Below, piece after piece: positions 8,559 through 17,401 of a DNA stretch of 64,000 nt. Position 1 is the stretch's first letter; each line of letters starts with the position of its first letter. The translations under genes and the position numbers were made by a program. The DNA is from Corynebacterium freiburgense (GTDB taxonomy: Bacteria > Actinomycetota > Actinomycetes > Mycobacteriales > Mycobacteriaceae). The notes beneath the pieces are model-generated. The model was not told where the DNA came from. It worked only from the letters and a program-made list of their open reading frames with translations, and made no database searches. The DNA is taken from the NCBI RefSeq assembly GCF_030408815.1, contig NZ_CP047355.1, positions 2,604,001-2,668,000 on the forward strand. The letters are read 5' to 3'.

Positions 8559-9146
8559 TTATTCACCCACGTAGACACGGGGGTGTAACGTACCTACAAA
8601 TGGGAGGTCACGGTAGCGTTCTGCATAATCGAGGCCGTATCCGATAACGAATTCATTGGGGATATCAAAACCAACATCAAAAAGATCAACCTTGGTTTTT
8701 ACGGCTTCTGGTTTCCGCAGAAGTGTAACCACTTCTAAAGACTTCGGCTTTCGGTTGCGCAGGTTTTTCATAAGCCAGCTCAAGGTAAGGCCGGAATCGA
8801 TAATGTCTTCTACGATAAGAACGTTTTTGCCCTCGATATCCCGATCAAGGTCCATAAGAATCCGTACCACCCCCGATGATGAGACAGAGTTCCCGTATGA
8901 GGAAACAGCCATAAATTCCATTTGGCTGGGGATGCTTAAAGCCCGCGCAAAGTCGGTAATAAAGAAGACGGCTCCTTTCAGCACACACACAAGAATCAGA
9001 TCGTCTTCTTCGTCGCGGTACTGTTCAGATACTCGATCTGCGAGTTGTTGAATTCGTTGCTTTAGCGCTTCTTCGCTGATGAGCACCGCTTCGATATCGT
9101 CTCCGTAGCGGGTTTCAGGAATATTGAAGTCTTTGGTGTCGTGCAT
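8559..9146 (-). CDS. hpt: Hypoxanthine phosphoribosyltransferase
   Basis: Purine salvage enzyme joining hypoxanthine or guanine to PRPP. The 195-residue protein has the type I PRTase layout: the [15 protein letters not shown] loop near 55-70, a flexible segment with SSYGNS, and the PRPP-binding motif [11 protein letters not shown] near residues 115-125. The conserved [22 protein letters not shown] block is near the C-terminus. It ends the tilS-hpt pair, with a 25-base gap to tilS, an arrangement shared with many Gram-positive genomes. Usual family length. Confidence 0.96.
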   Translation of the reverse strand: MHDTKDFNIPETRYGDDIEAVLISEEALKQRIQQLADRVSEQYRDEEDDLILVCVLKGAVFFITDFARALSIPSQMEFMAVSSYGNSVSSSGVVRILMDLDRDIEGKNVLIVEDIIDSGLTLSWLMKNLRNRKPKSLEVVTLLRKPEAVKTKVDLFDVGFDIPNEFVIGYGLDYAERYRDLPFVGTLHPRVYVGE

Positions 9147-9171
9147 GGCGTTTTAAGGCACCCTTCAAAGG

Positions 9172-10080
9172 TCAATGGTCAGACATTGAAAGAATGCCAC
9201 CTATTCGCCGTACAGCCAAGCTTTGTGCACCAACTAACACCGCGCCTTGGCCATGCCAATCAGTAACCAGACGCTCGATAGCACGAATGGTAGCGCCAGT
9301 GACCTGCGCATTATGGTGTTGCAACCAAGCAACGATCAATTGTCGACGCCGCGCCGGATGCACTTGCAATTCCGCCACCGCGAGTGTGTCCCCAACACGA
9401 ATTCCTTCACTAACATACGAATTTGTAAGCGCCGCCTCTTCGCCTGCTTGAGCTAATGCTGGAACACAATCTCCGCCAATAAGCTCACTGAGCTGCGGGA
9501 TAATTTCTTGCCGGATTGCCACCCGACGAAAGCGAGTGTCTTGGTTGTGTGGATCCTGCCATGCAGCTAACCCCAGTTCGCGGCATGCTTCCAAAGTATC
9601 CGAACGGCGGACTCCCAGTAGTGGGCGCACTAATTGACCGTTCCGCGATTGCATACCAGTAACACGCCCCCGTAGGGCACCAAGCAGTAAAGTCTCAGCT
9701 TGATCATCCATGGTGTGCCCCACCCAGATCTCGGCACCGTCCGCAGCGTGAAAAAGCGCTTTATAGCGGGCGTGTCTCGCCGCTGCTTCAAGTCCACCTT
9801 GGTGGGTCGCGACGTCGACACGCACAATGCTTGCGGTACCGCCGCATTGCTCCACTTGGCGAGCAGCCTGTGCGGCAATCGTTTCGCTTCCTGGTTGTAA
9901 TCCGTGATCAATAATTACAGCGTGTGCTTCAACTCGCTCGGCTAATGCTGCGGCGACTAACGCTAAGGAATCAGGCCCTCCGGAAACTCCGATTACCGGC
10001 TTACCTAAGGCAAATGGTCGTACAGCTAGACGAATCCGCAGAAACGCCGGGCTTTTGCGTGGCCAGAATGGTGTGCTCAT
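9172..10080 (-). CDS. tilS: tRNA(Ile)-lysidine synthetase
   Basis: TilS attaches lysine to C34 of the tRNA(Ile) that reads AUA, using ATP. The 302-residue protein carries the PP-loop motif VSGGPDSLALV at residues 32-42, and GHTMDDQAETLL further on, which matches the family's second conserved block. It is the short actinobacterial form with a reduced C-terminal region. Its ATG overlaps the dacB stop (ATGA), so it is coupled to dacB, and hpt follows. The product should be essential if the genome lacks a tRNA reading AUA directly. Confidence 0.94.
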   Translation of the reverse strand: MSTPFWPRKSPAFLRIRLAVRPFALGKPVIGVSGGPDSLALVAAALAERVEAHAVIIDHGLQPGSETIAAQAARQVEQCGGTASIVRVDVATHQGGLEAAARHARYKALFHAADGAEIWVGHTMDDQAETLLLGALRGRVTGMQSRNGQLVRPLLGVRRSDTLEACRELGLAAWQDPHNQDTRFRRVAIRQEIIPQLSELIGGDCVPALAQAGEEAALTNSYVSEGIRVGDTLAVAELQVHPARRRQLIVAWLQHHNAQVTGATIRAIERLVTDWHGQGAVLVGAQSLAVRRIGGILSMSDH

Positions 10081-11294
10081 CGCAATGCACTGGTCAGGGC
10101 ATCAAGCGCTTCACGGGCGGATAGCACATCGGATTCATTGGAAATCAATGCAAAGGTATACACCACACCGTCGCGTGAAGTTACTGTTCCAGCGAGTGAT
10201 GAAGTGTCTGTAAGGGTGCCGGTTTTTGCCCGGACCCATCCCTCGCCTTCCGTATCATTAAATCGAGTTTTTAGTGTTCCTGTACCACCTGCAATGGGCA
10301 ATGTGTAGAGCAAATCACGTAATTGATCGCTGGTAACCGCTTTTAGCAAAATATTGTCAAGCACTTTTGCGGTGAGCAGATTGCCTTCAGACAGACCGGA
10401 CGAATCTTCAATACGTACACCATCAAGATTAATGCCGTGTTCTTTAAGTACCTGGGTAATTGCCGTTGGTGGATCAACTTTCCCGGACGAATCAACAGCA
10501 AGAGCGACCTCCCGGCCAATAGATTCGGCAACGATATTGTCACTTTCAAGCATCATAAAATGCAGGCGATCAAATAATGGTTTCGATTGAATGGTTTTGA
10601 GCACTTCGCCTTCAGATGAGGTTGTATACCCAAAACTCGTTGCGCCAACTCGATCAGCAATCGCTTTTGCAACATCTAACCCTGGTGTTGCACTCCTAGG
10701 GCTTTGATCGAGCATCACCGGTTCCATGGGTGCGATAAAACCTGCGGGAATATCTTCTGGGTGCCACGCTGGATGCATTGGTTCCCATTTCCAGGCGCTA
10801 GTATCCACAAGCACTTGGTCAACGTCACCGGCAGCTTCCGCAAGAGTATTTAGGTTTTCTTCCGTAAGTTGGACGTCACCGCCGCCACGAATCACCACCG
10901 TTTGCTCATTTTGCTTAACGACGGCCGTCTCCACCGTATGATCGTGCGGCAGCTTAAGCAATGCGGCCGCAGCGGTAAGTACCTTCATAGTTGACGCAGG
11001 ACGAGCAGGCGTATTGTCTTCTTGGCTCCATACAGTTTCGCCAGTTGAAGCATTAGTAATACGCCCGACAAAGGACCCTAATGCAGGGTTTTGGATTAAG
11101 CTCTCAAGGTTATGTGCCTGTTCACCTTTATTATCGGCTTTATGCACCAACTGGTGAACCACCGGCAACGATGCTGGCGCATCATGTTGAATTGCTTTTT
11201 GCTCGGCCGCTTTAAATCCCGCGTATCCGGCGATCGAACCCACTCCTACAATTGCCACGACGACAGACGCCGCCCACCACTTTGAACTTGCCAT
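10077..11294 (-). CDS. dacB: D-alanyl-D-alanine carboxypeptidase/endopeptidase (PBP4 type)
   Basis: Peptidase S13 family penicillin-binding protein acting on cell-wall peptidoglycan outside the membrane. The 405-residue protein starts with a signal-anchor (WWAASVVVAIVGVGSIAGYAGF). The serine-peptidase triad is present: STMK near residue 100, SDN in MMLESDNIVAESIG, and KTG in RAKTGTLTDTSSL. The ATG at 11294 was chosen because GGAAAGA lies just upstream; a TTG at 11309 in the same frame is less likely. Divergent from ppa, so the roughly 100 bases between must hold both promoters. Coupled to tilS by a 4-base overlap. Confidence 0.94.
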   Translation of the reverse strand: MASSKWWAASVVVAIVGVGSIAGYAGFKAAEQKAIQHDAPASLPVVHQLVHKADNKGEQAHNLESLIQNPALGSFVGRITNASTGETVWSQEDNTPARPASTMKVLTAAAALLKLPHDHTVETAVVKQNEQTVVIRGGGDVQLTEENLNTLAEAAGDVDQVLVDTSAWKWEPMHPAWHPEDIPAGFIAPMEPVMLDQSPRSATPGLDVAKAIADRVGATSFGYTTSSEGEVLKTIQSKPLFDRLHFMMLESDNIVAESIGREVALAVDSSGKVDPPTAITQVLKEHGINLDGVRIEDSSGLSEGNLLTAKVLDNILLKAVTSDQLRDLLYTLPIAGGTGTLKTRFNDTEGEGWVRAKTGTLTDTSSLAGTVTSRDGVVYTFALISNESDVLSAREALDALTSALR

Positions 11295-11395
11295 GCCATC
11301 TCTTTCCAATCGATCCCAACGTTTCCACCCAGGGTAGACAGCGCTAGGATAGTCGGGAAACCAAAACCTTTCTGATTTTTAAGGACGTGTGCCGT

Positions 11396-11872
11396 ATGAG
11401 CATCGAAGTCACCATAGAGATTCCCAAGGGTTCCCGCAATAAATACGAGGTAGACCATGTGACCGGAAAAGTCTACCTTGATCGGTATTTGTTCACCCCA
11501 ATGGCATACCCACTGGACTATGGTTTTATTGATCACACCCTCGGTGAAGACGGTGATCCACTAGACGCTCTGGTAATCCTCCCAGAACCAGTATTCCCTG
11601 GTGTGATCGTCAAGGCACGTCCAGTCGGCGTCTTCAAAATGACTGATGAAGCTGGCGGCGACGACAAACTCTTGTGTGTACTCGATGATCCTCGCTGGGA
11701 TCATTTCCAAAACATCAGCGACATTTCCGATTTCCTTAAAGACGAAATCGAGCATTTCTTTGTTCACTACAAGGACCTTGAGCCCAATAAAGAAGTCACC
11801 GGTTCTGGTTGGGGCGATAAGGCAGAAGCAGAGCGCATCTACACTGAAGCCGTAGAACGCTATAAGCATTAA
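11396..11872 (+). CDS. ppa: Inorganic pyrophosphatase
   Basis: Type I soluble pyrophosphatase hydrolysing PPi released by biosynthetic reactions. The 158-residue protein shows [14 protein letters not shown] at the N-terminus, YPLDYGFI, and the signature DGDPLDALV with the Mg-binding Asp residues. The ATG at 11396 was chosen because AAGGA is about ten bases upstream and homologues begin MSIEV. A GTG nine bases earlier is in frame. TAGGAT at 11345-11350 could be its -10 box. The rhodanese gene follows after 26 bases. Confidence 0.97.
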   Translation: MSIEVTIEIPKGSRNKYEVDHVTGKVYLDRYLFTPMAYPLDYGFIDHTLGEDGDPLDALVILPEPVFPGVIVKARPVGVFKMTDEAGGDDKLLCVLDDPRWDHFQNISDISDFLKDEIEHFFVHYKDLEPNKEVTGSGWGDKAEAERIYTEAVERYKH

Positions 11873-11898
11873 TTTAAAACACTTTTGGAGGTTTCAGT

Positions 11899-12186
11899 AT
11901 GCGCAGTGTTTCAGTAACGGAAGTCCCCGCCGGAGTTCAACTTATTGATGTACGCGAACCAGATGAGTTCGCGGCTGGCCACGCTGTAGGTGCTACAAAT
12001 ATCCCAATGTCGGAGTTTCCAAGCCGAGTCGCGGAAATTGATACCGAATCCGATATTTACGTAATTTGCCAAGCTGGCGGACGCTCCGCTCAAGTATGCG
12101 AATACCTGATCGCCCGTGGGCTTGATCCTATCAATATTGCTGGCGGCACCGGCGCTTGGATTACCGCTGGTCTACCTACCGAGTAG
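11899..12186 (+). CDS. Rhodanese-like single-domain sulfurtransferase
   Basis: A 95-residue single-domain rhodanese. It has LIDVREPDEFAAGHAVGATNIP at the start and the active-site loop CQAGGRSAQV around residues 56-65, where the Cys would carry the persulfide. GLDPINIAGGTGAW is the usual C-terminal strand. A strong GGAGG box precedes the ATG. It sits 26 bases after ppa and is closed by a clear terminator, so the two probably share a transcript. The sulfur donor and acceptor are unknown. Confidence 0.92.
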   Translation: MRSVSVTEVPAGVQLIDVREPDEFAAGHAVGATNIPMSEFPSRVAEIDTESDIYVICQAGGRSAQVCEYLIARGLDPINIAGGTGAWITAGLPTE

Positions 12187-12203
12187 CAACAGCAAACCTT
12201 TCG

Positions 12204-12240
12204 GTGGTGAACTACTTGATGGTTCACCACTTTTTTATTT
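12204..12240 (+). terminator. Intrinsic terminator after ppa-rhodanese
   Basis: GTGGTGAAC (12204-12212) and GTTCACCAC (12222-12230) make a perfect 9-bp stem followed at once by TTTTTTATTT. Confidence 0.9.
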
Positions 12241-12341
12241 ATTCTTTCTTCAGCTACCCCTCATTAGCTGCATAAATATTAAAATTTATGGGTGCCCTCC
12301 ATCATTTCAAACCCTGATACATTCGCCGCTACGATGGAATC

Positions 12342-12791
12342 ATGGGTTCAGCCGCACTTGATATACCTGCCGATCTTTTGGAATCACCATCATTCCAATT
12401 AGAACGACTTCGGCGACGCACTCGCGATCGTATCGAATCCGTACTCTCGCACGAAAACATCTCATTGCGAGGTTATTGGGTGCTTACCTGCCTAACATCA
12501 TCAAATGCTTCCAGCCAATCAACGCTTTGCAGCATTCTTACAATGGATGCCTCCGATATGGTGCGTTTGATTGATGTTCTTGAAAAACACGGTTGGGCAA
12601 AACGCTCCCGTGATCCCAAAGATCGCCGCCGACAAATTGTTTCTGCAACTAAGAAAGGACGTGCCGCACAGAAACGGCTCTCAATCCTCGTGTCCCAGGC
12701 CGAAGACACCGCCTTAGAAGAATCGACCCCAAAACAACTTAAACATCTGCGTAAACTCGCTCAAGCTATTTTCGCCGCTGAGGAGGTTTGA
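12342..12791 (+). CDS. MarR family transcriptional regulator upstream of the synthetase
   Basis: A 149-residue winged-helix protein of MarR build. The recognition region MDASDMVRLIDVLEKHGWAK (about residues 68-87) is followed by the wing RDPKDRRRQIVSATKKGR. Helical dimerisation segments lie at both ends. A TACGAT box at 12330-12335 lies six bases before the ATG and no Shine-Dalgarno box is visible, so the mRNA may be leaderless, which is common in corynebacteria. The stop is seven bases before the synthetase ATG, which suggests one operon and control of the synthetase. The ligand is unknown. Confidence 0.88.
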   Translation: MGSAALDIPADLLESPSFQLERLRRRTRDRIESVLSHENISLRGYWVLTCLTSSNASSQSTLCSILTMDASDMVRLIDVLEKHGWAKRSRDPKDRRRQIVSATKKGRAAQKRLSILVSQAEDTALEESTPKQLKHLRKLAQAIFAAEEV

Positions 12792-12798
12792 GCATCCG

Positions 12799-15700
12799 AT
12801 GCCGTTGTCGCAGATACCTAGCCAATTTCTACGCTCAAATGAAGCTTCCCCGAAACGTACCCTTATAGATATTCTCCGGCAAACAGTGGATGCCTACCCA
12901 AATGCGTCCGCCATCGATGACGGCACTGTATTAACATACTCTGAGTTGTGGGAAGCAATCCATACTAAAGCAAAAGAACTTCATGCTCTTGGAATTCGAC
13001 GGGGAAACCGCATTGGTATTCGGATGCCCTCCGGCTCGAGGGAACTCTATATCGCCATATTGGCCACACTGGCCGCTGGGGCGGCCTATGTTCCTGTAGA
13101 CGCAGATGATCCAGATGAGCGTGCAGAATTAGTCTTCGGTGAAGCTAAAGTACACGCAGCTATTACATCCGCTGGTATCGAAATCCTACGGGCCACGCCC
13201 GGCGGAGACACTCGCCCACCACGACATACCAACGACGCCTGGATCATCTTTACCTCTGGCTCAACTGGAACCCCAAAAGGCGTCGCAATTACGCATCGTA
13301 ATGCGGCGGCATTTATCGATGCAGAATCTGCATTATTCCTACAAAACTCCCCCCTTGGACCAGACGACCGCGTCCTAGCGGGATTATCTGTAGCCTTCGA
13401 TGCATCCTGTGAGGAAATGTGGCTAGCCTGGGCCCACGGCGCTTGTTTAGTCCCCGCCCCACGCTCACTTGTGCGTTCCGGCATGGATCTTGGACCGTGG
13501 CTGATCAGTCGAAATATCACTGTGGTTTCTACGGTGCCAACCTTGGCAAATCTTTGGCCTGCTGAGGCGCTTGACAACGTCCGATTACTTATTTTCGGCG
13601 GCGAAGCTTGTCCACCAGAACTAGTTGATCGTGTAGCCACAGCTGACCGTGAAGTATGGAACACATACGGCCCAACTGAGGCGACCGTTGTGGCTTGCGC
13701 TTCCCGAGTTTTCCCTGGTCAAACGGTGTCAATTGGCCTTCCATTGCAAGGTTGGGACCTGGCTGTGGTCAACGCTGAGGGTAATCCTGTTGACATTGGT
13801 CAAGTCGGCGAATTGGTAATTGCAGGCGTTGGCCTAGGCCGGTACCTCGACGAAGCAAAAGACAAGGAAAAATATTCACCATTGCCATCAGTCGGTTGGG
13901 CGCGCGCGTATCGCTCAGGCGACCATGTGCGGCTTGAATCAGACGGCCTATATTTTATTGGCCGTGTTGATGACCAAGTAAAAATTGGCGGACGGCGTAT
14001 CGAACTCGGCGAAGTTGAATCCCATGTATCCGCCCTTCCAAATGTGCTCGGCGCATGCGTTATTCCACAATCAACAAATACAGGCACCACAGTTTTAGTT
14101 GGATATCTATCTTTGGAAACCCCTGCTGCGGGTTTTGATATCGACGCCGCTTACGCAACGTTATCTACAGCTATGCCGGCACCACTTGTGCCGCGGCTTT
14201 TCGTTATGGATGAACTGCCAGTTACCACTTCAGGAAAGGTTGATAAACGAGCATTACCTTGGCCACTTCCTGGCGCCGAAGTAAGTGCAACAAATTTAAG
14301 TCAAATTGAACAGTGGGTTGCTGAAATCTGGGTTGAAGTTTTAGGCGCAAAAGTAAGTAGTTCTGATGCAGATTTCTTTGCACTCGGTGGAACTTCACTT
14401 GCCGCTGCTACTGTAATCGCACGAGTCCGCGAACGCTATAGAAATGTCTCAGTCCGAGACCTTTACGACCGCCCACGACTCAGCATGTTTGCAGAGTGTC
14501 TAGACGATGAAGCCGATGATGTAATCGACGAACGCATTATTGAAAAAGTGCCACTGCGCACTCGTATCGCCCAAAATCTAATCCAATGTGCCACAATGAC
14601 CTGGCAAGGCGCTCAATGGGTCACCTGGCTAATGCTCATTACTGCATTTTTAGGTTTTGGTCCATCCTGGCAACTAGTACTCGCAATGGCTCTGCTATTT
14701 CTCACACCGTTTGGCAGAATTCCTCTAGCAGCCATCGCTATTCGCTGCCTCACCCACAACATTCAACCTGGTAGCTATCCGCGAGGCGGACAGATTCACC
14801 TACGAATTTGGGCAGCGGAACAAATAGTCATTGCTTCCGGTGTCCACTCCGCATCATGTTCAACGCTGATGCCAATGTTTGCGCGACTCACTGGCTCACG
14901 TGTCGGCCGCGGCGTCGATATGCACAGCGTGCCTCCCGTAACCGGACTTTTGCGTCTCAACGACCGTTGCGCTATCGAACCCGAAGTAGACCTTAGCGGA
15001 TATTGGCTTGATGGTGACATCCTGCATATTGGCAGCATAAGCATTGGCACAAACGCACGCATTGGAACCCGAACAGTGCTTATGCCAGATACCGTCATAG
15101 ATAAAAATGCACAAGTAGAACCTGGTTCCACAATAAATGGCAGAGTTAAACCACGCTCTCGTTGGGCGGGATCACCCGCCAAAAAAATCTCCCGTGCAAC
15201 ATCCCAATTCCCCGACAATATCCCTCCACGACGCCCCGTCTGGGCTGGTATGTACACACTATGCGCAAATATCCTCGGAATCCTTCCCGTAGCGTCATTA
15301 GCCGCAGGTTTTTACGCAGCATGGCATTTTACTGAACGCCTTTGGGCTATAGGCACACTAGGGGCAATCTTCGCTTTTGTTTTGTATGCACTAACCACGT
15401 TTATTCTAGTAAGAATCCTAAGCTTAGGGCTTACCCCTGGAATCCATCCAGTTCGATCCTCTCAAGGCCTACGCTCCTGGGCAATCACTCGGCTTATGGA
15501 TGAAGCACGCCAACATTTATTCCCCATCTATGCATCCCAAATCACGCCTCTATGGTTCCGTATGCTCGGCGCCCGGATTGGTCGTGAAGTGGAAATTTCA
15601 ACGACTGTAGCAATCCCTCGATTTTTGGAGGTTAAAGAAGGATCGTTCCTTGCCGACGACACTCTTGTTGGTGGATATGCCCTGGGACATGGATGGCTAC

Positions 15701-16605
15701 TTACCGGGAATAACCAAGTGGGTAAACGTAGTTTCCTAGGAAATTCCGGAGTCCTGCCTCCTGGGATAAAGCTCCGCAAAGACTCCCTCGTGGCAGTCCT
15801 TTCACTCACCCCCAAACGGAGTAAAGCAAAAAGTAACTGGTGGGGAAGCCCACCAGAACGCTTGCGCAGAGTAACCATACAAACTACCGACGACTCACGC
15901 ACATACACACCGCAATTTCATATGAAACTAAAACGCGCCTGTGTTGAATCAATGAGAATCCTTGCCCCCATAGCCTCAGCGAACATTGCCGTTTGCCTTC
16001 TCCTTGGCCTCTATTGGATTTCCAAAACCTACGGCTGGGGAATTGCCTATGCTCTCAGTGGGTTTGCATTCATGGCCGCAGGATTCTTCGCGGCATGGCT
16101 CACAATCACTATAAAATGGCTCTGCATAGGCCACGTTACCCCAGGTCAGCATCCACTTTGGAGTAGCTTTATTTGGTGGAACGAACTGCAAGATACCTTT
16201 GTAGAGGTCGTCGCCGCCCCCTGGTTTAGCCGATACCACCATGGAACAGCAGCACTGAACTGGTTCCTGAGAGAACTTGGCGCAAAAATAGGACGCGGCG
16301 CTTGGATTGAAAGTTATTGGTTCCCCGAGGCAGACCTATGCCAAGTAGGCGAAGGAGCATCAATTGGTCCTGGCTGTGTAGTGCAAACACATCTTTTCCA
16401 AGATCGCGTTATGAGTCTGGACACTGTACGAATTGGTCAAGGAGCAACTCTCGGACCGCATTCAGTGTCACTTCCCGCTTCTACCATAGGAAACGCCGCA
16501 ACTGTTGGCCCCCGTTCATTGGTTATGCGTGGAGATTCGTTACCGCCCTACACAAGGTGGCTCGGTAACCCCATCGAAATTCTCCGACCAATAAAGAAAG
16601 AGTAA
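12799..16605 (+). CDS. Pls-like NRPS: adenylation-thiolation-membrane/left-handed-helix synthetase
   Basis: A 1268-residue single-module enzyme. The adenylation domain (about 20-490) has IIFTSGSTGTPKG (149-161), NTYGPTEAT (288-296), YRSGDHVRLESDG (371-383), IGRVDDQVKIGGRRIELGE, and the catalytic Lys in TTSGKVDKRAL (Lys480). The thiolation site is DFFALGGTSLAA (Ser533). After that there is no condensation, reductase or thioesterase domain. Instead there are about six hydrophobic segments in three pairs, alternating with three hexapeptide-repeat regions that end in GSPAKK (791-796), WWGSPPERL and WLGNPIEIL. This is the layout of epsilon-poly-lysine synthetase (Pls) and the family known as the NRPS terminal domain of unknown function. 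The A4 segment FDASCEEMW has Glu205 where many domains have a neutral residue, which could suit a cationic amino acid. Product is an inference: a homopolymer or acylated cationic amino acid. It follows marR with a GGAGG box. Confidence 0.85.
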   Translation: MPLSQIPSQFLRSNEASPKRTLIDILRQTVDAYPNASAIDDGTVLTYSELWEAIHTKAKELHALGIRRGNRIGIRMPSGSRELYIAILATLAAGAAYVPVDADDPDERAELVFGEAKVHAAITSAGIEILRATPGGDTRPPRHTNDAWIIFTSGSTGTPKGVAITHRNAAAFIDAESALFLQNSPLGPDDRVLAGLSVAFDASCEEMWLAWAHGACLVPAPRSLVRSGMDLGPWLISRNITVVSTVPTLANLWPAEALDNVRLLIFGGEACPPELVDRVATADREVWNTYGPTEATVVACASRVFPGQTVSIGLPLQGWDLAVVNAEGNPVDIGQVGELVIAGVGLGRYLDEAKDKEKYSPLPSVGWARAYRSGDHVRLESDGLYFIGRVDDQVKIGGRRIELGEVESHVSALPNVLGACVIPQSTNTGTTVLVGYLSLETPAAGFDIDAAYATLSTAMPAPLVPRLFVMDELPVTTSGKVDKRALPWPLPGAEVSATNLSQIEQWVAEIWVEVLGAKVSSSDADFFALGGTSLAAATVIARVRERYRNVSVRDLYDRPRLSMFAECLDDEADDVIDERIIEKVPLRTRIAQNLIQCATMTWQGAQWVTWLMLITAFLGFGPSWQLVLAMALLFLTPFGRIPLAAIAIRCLTHNIQPGSYPRGGQIHLRIWAAEQIVIASGVHSASCSTLMPMFARLTGSRVGRGVDMHSVPPVTGLLRLNDRCAIEPEVDLSGYWLDGDILHIGSISIGTNARIGTRTVLMPDTVIDKNAQVEPGSTINGRVKPRSRWAGSPAKKISRATSQFPDNIPPRRPVWAGMYTLCANILGILPVASLAAGFYAAWHFTERLWAIGTLGAIFAFVLYALTTFILVRILSLGLTPGIHPVRSSQGLRSWAITRLMDEARQHLFPIYASQITPLWFRMLGARIGREVEISTTVAIPRFLEVKEGSFLADDTLVGGYALGHGWLLTGNNQVGKRSFLGNSGVLPPGIKLRKDSLVAVLSLTPKRSKAKSNWWGSPPERLRRVTIQTTDDSRTYTPQFHMKLKRACVESMRILAPIASANIAVCLLLGLYWISKTYGWGIAYALSGFAFMAAGFFAAWLTITIKWLCIGHVTPGQHPLWSSFIWWNELQDTFVEVVAAPWFSRYHHGTAALNWFLRELGAKIGRGAWIESYWFPEADLCQVGEGASIGPGCVVQTHLFQDRVMSLDTVRIGQGATLGPHSVSLPASTIGNAATVGPRSLVMRGDSLPPYTRWLGNPIEILRPIKKE

Positions 16606-16606
16606 A

Positions 16607-16649
16607 CAAAAAGTAAAGCGCCCGCCGGATCGTCACCCAGCAAGCGCCT
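16607..16649 (-). terminator. Terminator for the Trp-rich peptide genes (minus strand)
   Basis: On the minus strand a roughly 12-pair stem closes around a loop GTGACGAT and is followed by TTTACTTTTT. Several pairs are G-U on this strand and would be mismatches on the other, so it is built to terminate minus-strand transcripts arriving from 16754. It also lies just past the synthetase stop. The same eight-base loop occurs in the porin terminator at 18445-18474. Confidence 0.7.
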
Positions 16650-16708
16650 ACTTCAATATAGATCTATATTATTTCTCGAGAATTTTTGGATTTTCATCCG
16701 GTATGTAA

Positions 16709-16731
16709 TTAAGGACTATACCAGTCCTTAA
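16709..16731 (-). terminator. 9-bp stem hairpin between peptide 2 and its terminator
   Basis: TTAAGGACT (16709-16717) and AGTCCTTAA (16723-16731) pair perfectly around ATACC. It is 23 bases past the peptide stop on the minus strand. There is no T-run, so an mRNA-stabilising or processing role is as likely as termination. Confidence 0.45.
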
Positions 16732-16753
16732 AGTTATTTTAGTTCATCTACCC

Positions 16754-16834
16754 TTAGACGAAGAATGGCCACCAGCCGAAGGAGCCAAGGTCCCAGGAAA
16801 GGGTGAAGAGAACCGTGTCGAGCCAAGCGAGCAT
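16754..16834 (-). CDS. 26-residue aromatic-rich micropeptide 2
   Basis: A complete small gene: ATG at 16834, 26 codons, TAA at 16754-16756, with GAAAGG eight bases before the start. The product has four Trp and four Phe. Its core LSWDLGSFGWW (residues 12-22) matches LSWAFGSWGWY of the peptide at 17044-17124 at seven of eleven positions. The net charge is slightly negative and there is no cleavable signal. The motif WDL-S-F also resembles the C-terminus of the PorH-like protein (AWDLSYFW). I do not know a named family. An envelope peptide of the mini-porin kind is plausible, and an antimicrobial or signalling peptide is the alternative. A palindromic site lies directly upstream and a terminator downstream. 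Confidence 0.65.
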   Translation of the reverse strand: MLAWLDTVLFTLSWDLGSFGWWPFFV

Positions 16835-16860
16835 ATCAAGTGCCTTTCAATAGTGATTTT

Positions 16861-16882
16861 AGTCAGTTCATATGAGCTGACT
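16861..16882. promoter_or_regulatory. 22-bp near-perfect palindrome upstream of peptide 2
   Basis: Half-sites AGTCAGTTCAT and ATGAGCTGACT form a spacerless dyad with one mismatched pair. It ends 27 bases before the micropeptide ATG. On the minus strand TAAAAT, a possible -10 box, follows directly. Length and symmetry suit a dimeric repressor. Confidence 0.5.
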
Positions 16883-16986
16883 TGCTTCTATCTTTACAGA
16901 ACTTGAGAAACTTTGCAAGTTTCTATAGCCCCCATTTGCAGGGGTATTTAAAGTCCCGTAAAGATATTGGAGGTTTTCAGCTTTGC

Positions 16987-17018
16987 AAGCTTCCGCCAAG
17001 CTGAAAAAGCGGAAGCTT
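16987..17018 (-). terminator. Perfect 10-bp stem hairpin between the two micropeptides
   Basis: AAGCTTCCGC (16987-16996) and GCGGAAGCTT (17009-17018) pair around a 12-base loop, 26 bases after the stop of peptide 1. The loop itself is T-rich on the minus strand, but no T-run follows the stem. It may reduce read-through to peptide 2 or protect the upstream mRNA. Confidence 0.5.
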
Positions 17019-17043
17019 ACATTATTTTACTAACTGGCGGAGA

Positions 17044-17124
17044 TTAGCACCACCAGTACCAGTCATACCAGCCCCATGAGCCAAATGCCCAAGACAATGG
17101 ATAGAAGAACCAGTCATACCACAT
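17044..17124 (-). CDS. 26-residue Trp-rich micropeptide 1
   Basis: A complete small gene: ATG at 17124, TAA at 17044-17046, and GAAAGG seven bases before the start. Eight of 26 residues are Trp (positions 2, 5, 12, 17, 19, 22, 24, 25), with a duplicated WYDW word (2-5 and 19-22) and a terminal Cys. Core LSWAFGSWGWY (10-20) aligns with its neighbour at 16754-16834. Trp is the costliest and rarest residue, so chance is a poor explanation for two related frames with matching ribosome-binding sites. There is no signal peptide; corynebacterial PorA and PorH also lack one. Function unknown. A peptide of the outer mycomembrane is my preferred reading. A terminal Cys could allow dimers or modification. 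Confidence 0.65.
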   Translation of the reverse strand: MWYDWFFYPLSWAFGSWGWYDWYWWC

Positions 17125-17401
17125 GATAGAACCTTTCAGTTTTGAGCGAACTCCGCGTCTTTTGAAGCGGTCAACTCTTAATTTACCAATAAGCTGAACC
17201 TATGCAAGGACTTGGAATCTAATTTATCTTCCCGTTATCACTTTCACTATCTTCTGGGGGTAAATATACATTGCGCAGCCCCCTTTTTTAGGGCGCCGAA
17301 CTCAAAAGAATGTCCGATAGTTTCTGAAGAAGCAATCTAAAAACACCCCCACCGTAATTTTTCAAACCTTTGTTTGCGTCTTTGAGTTCATTACACTCCA
17401 A

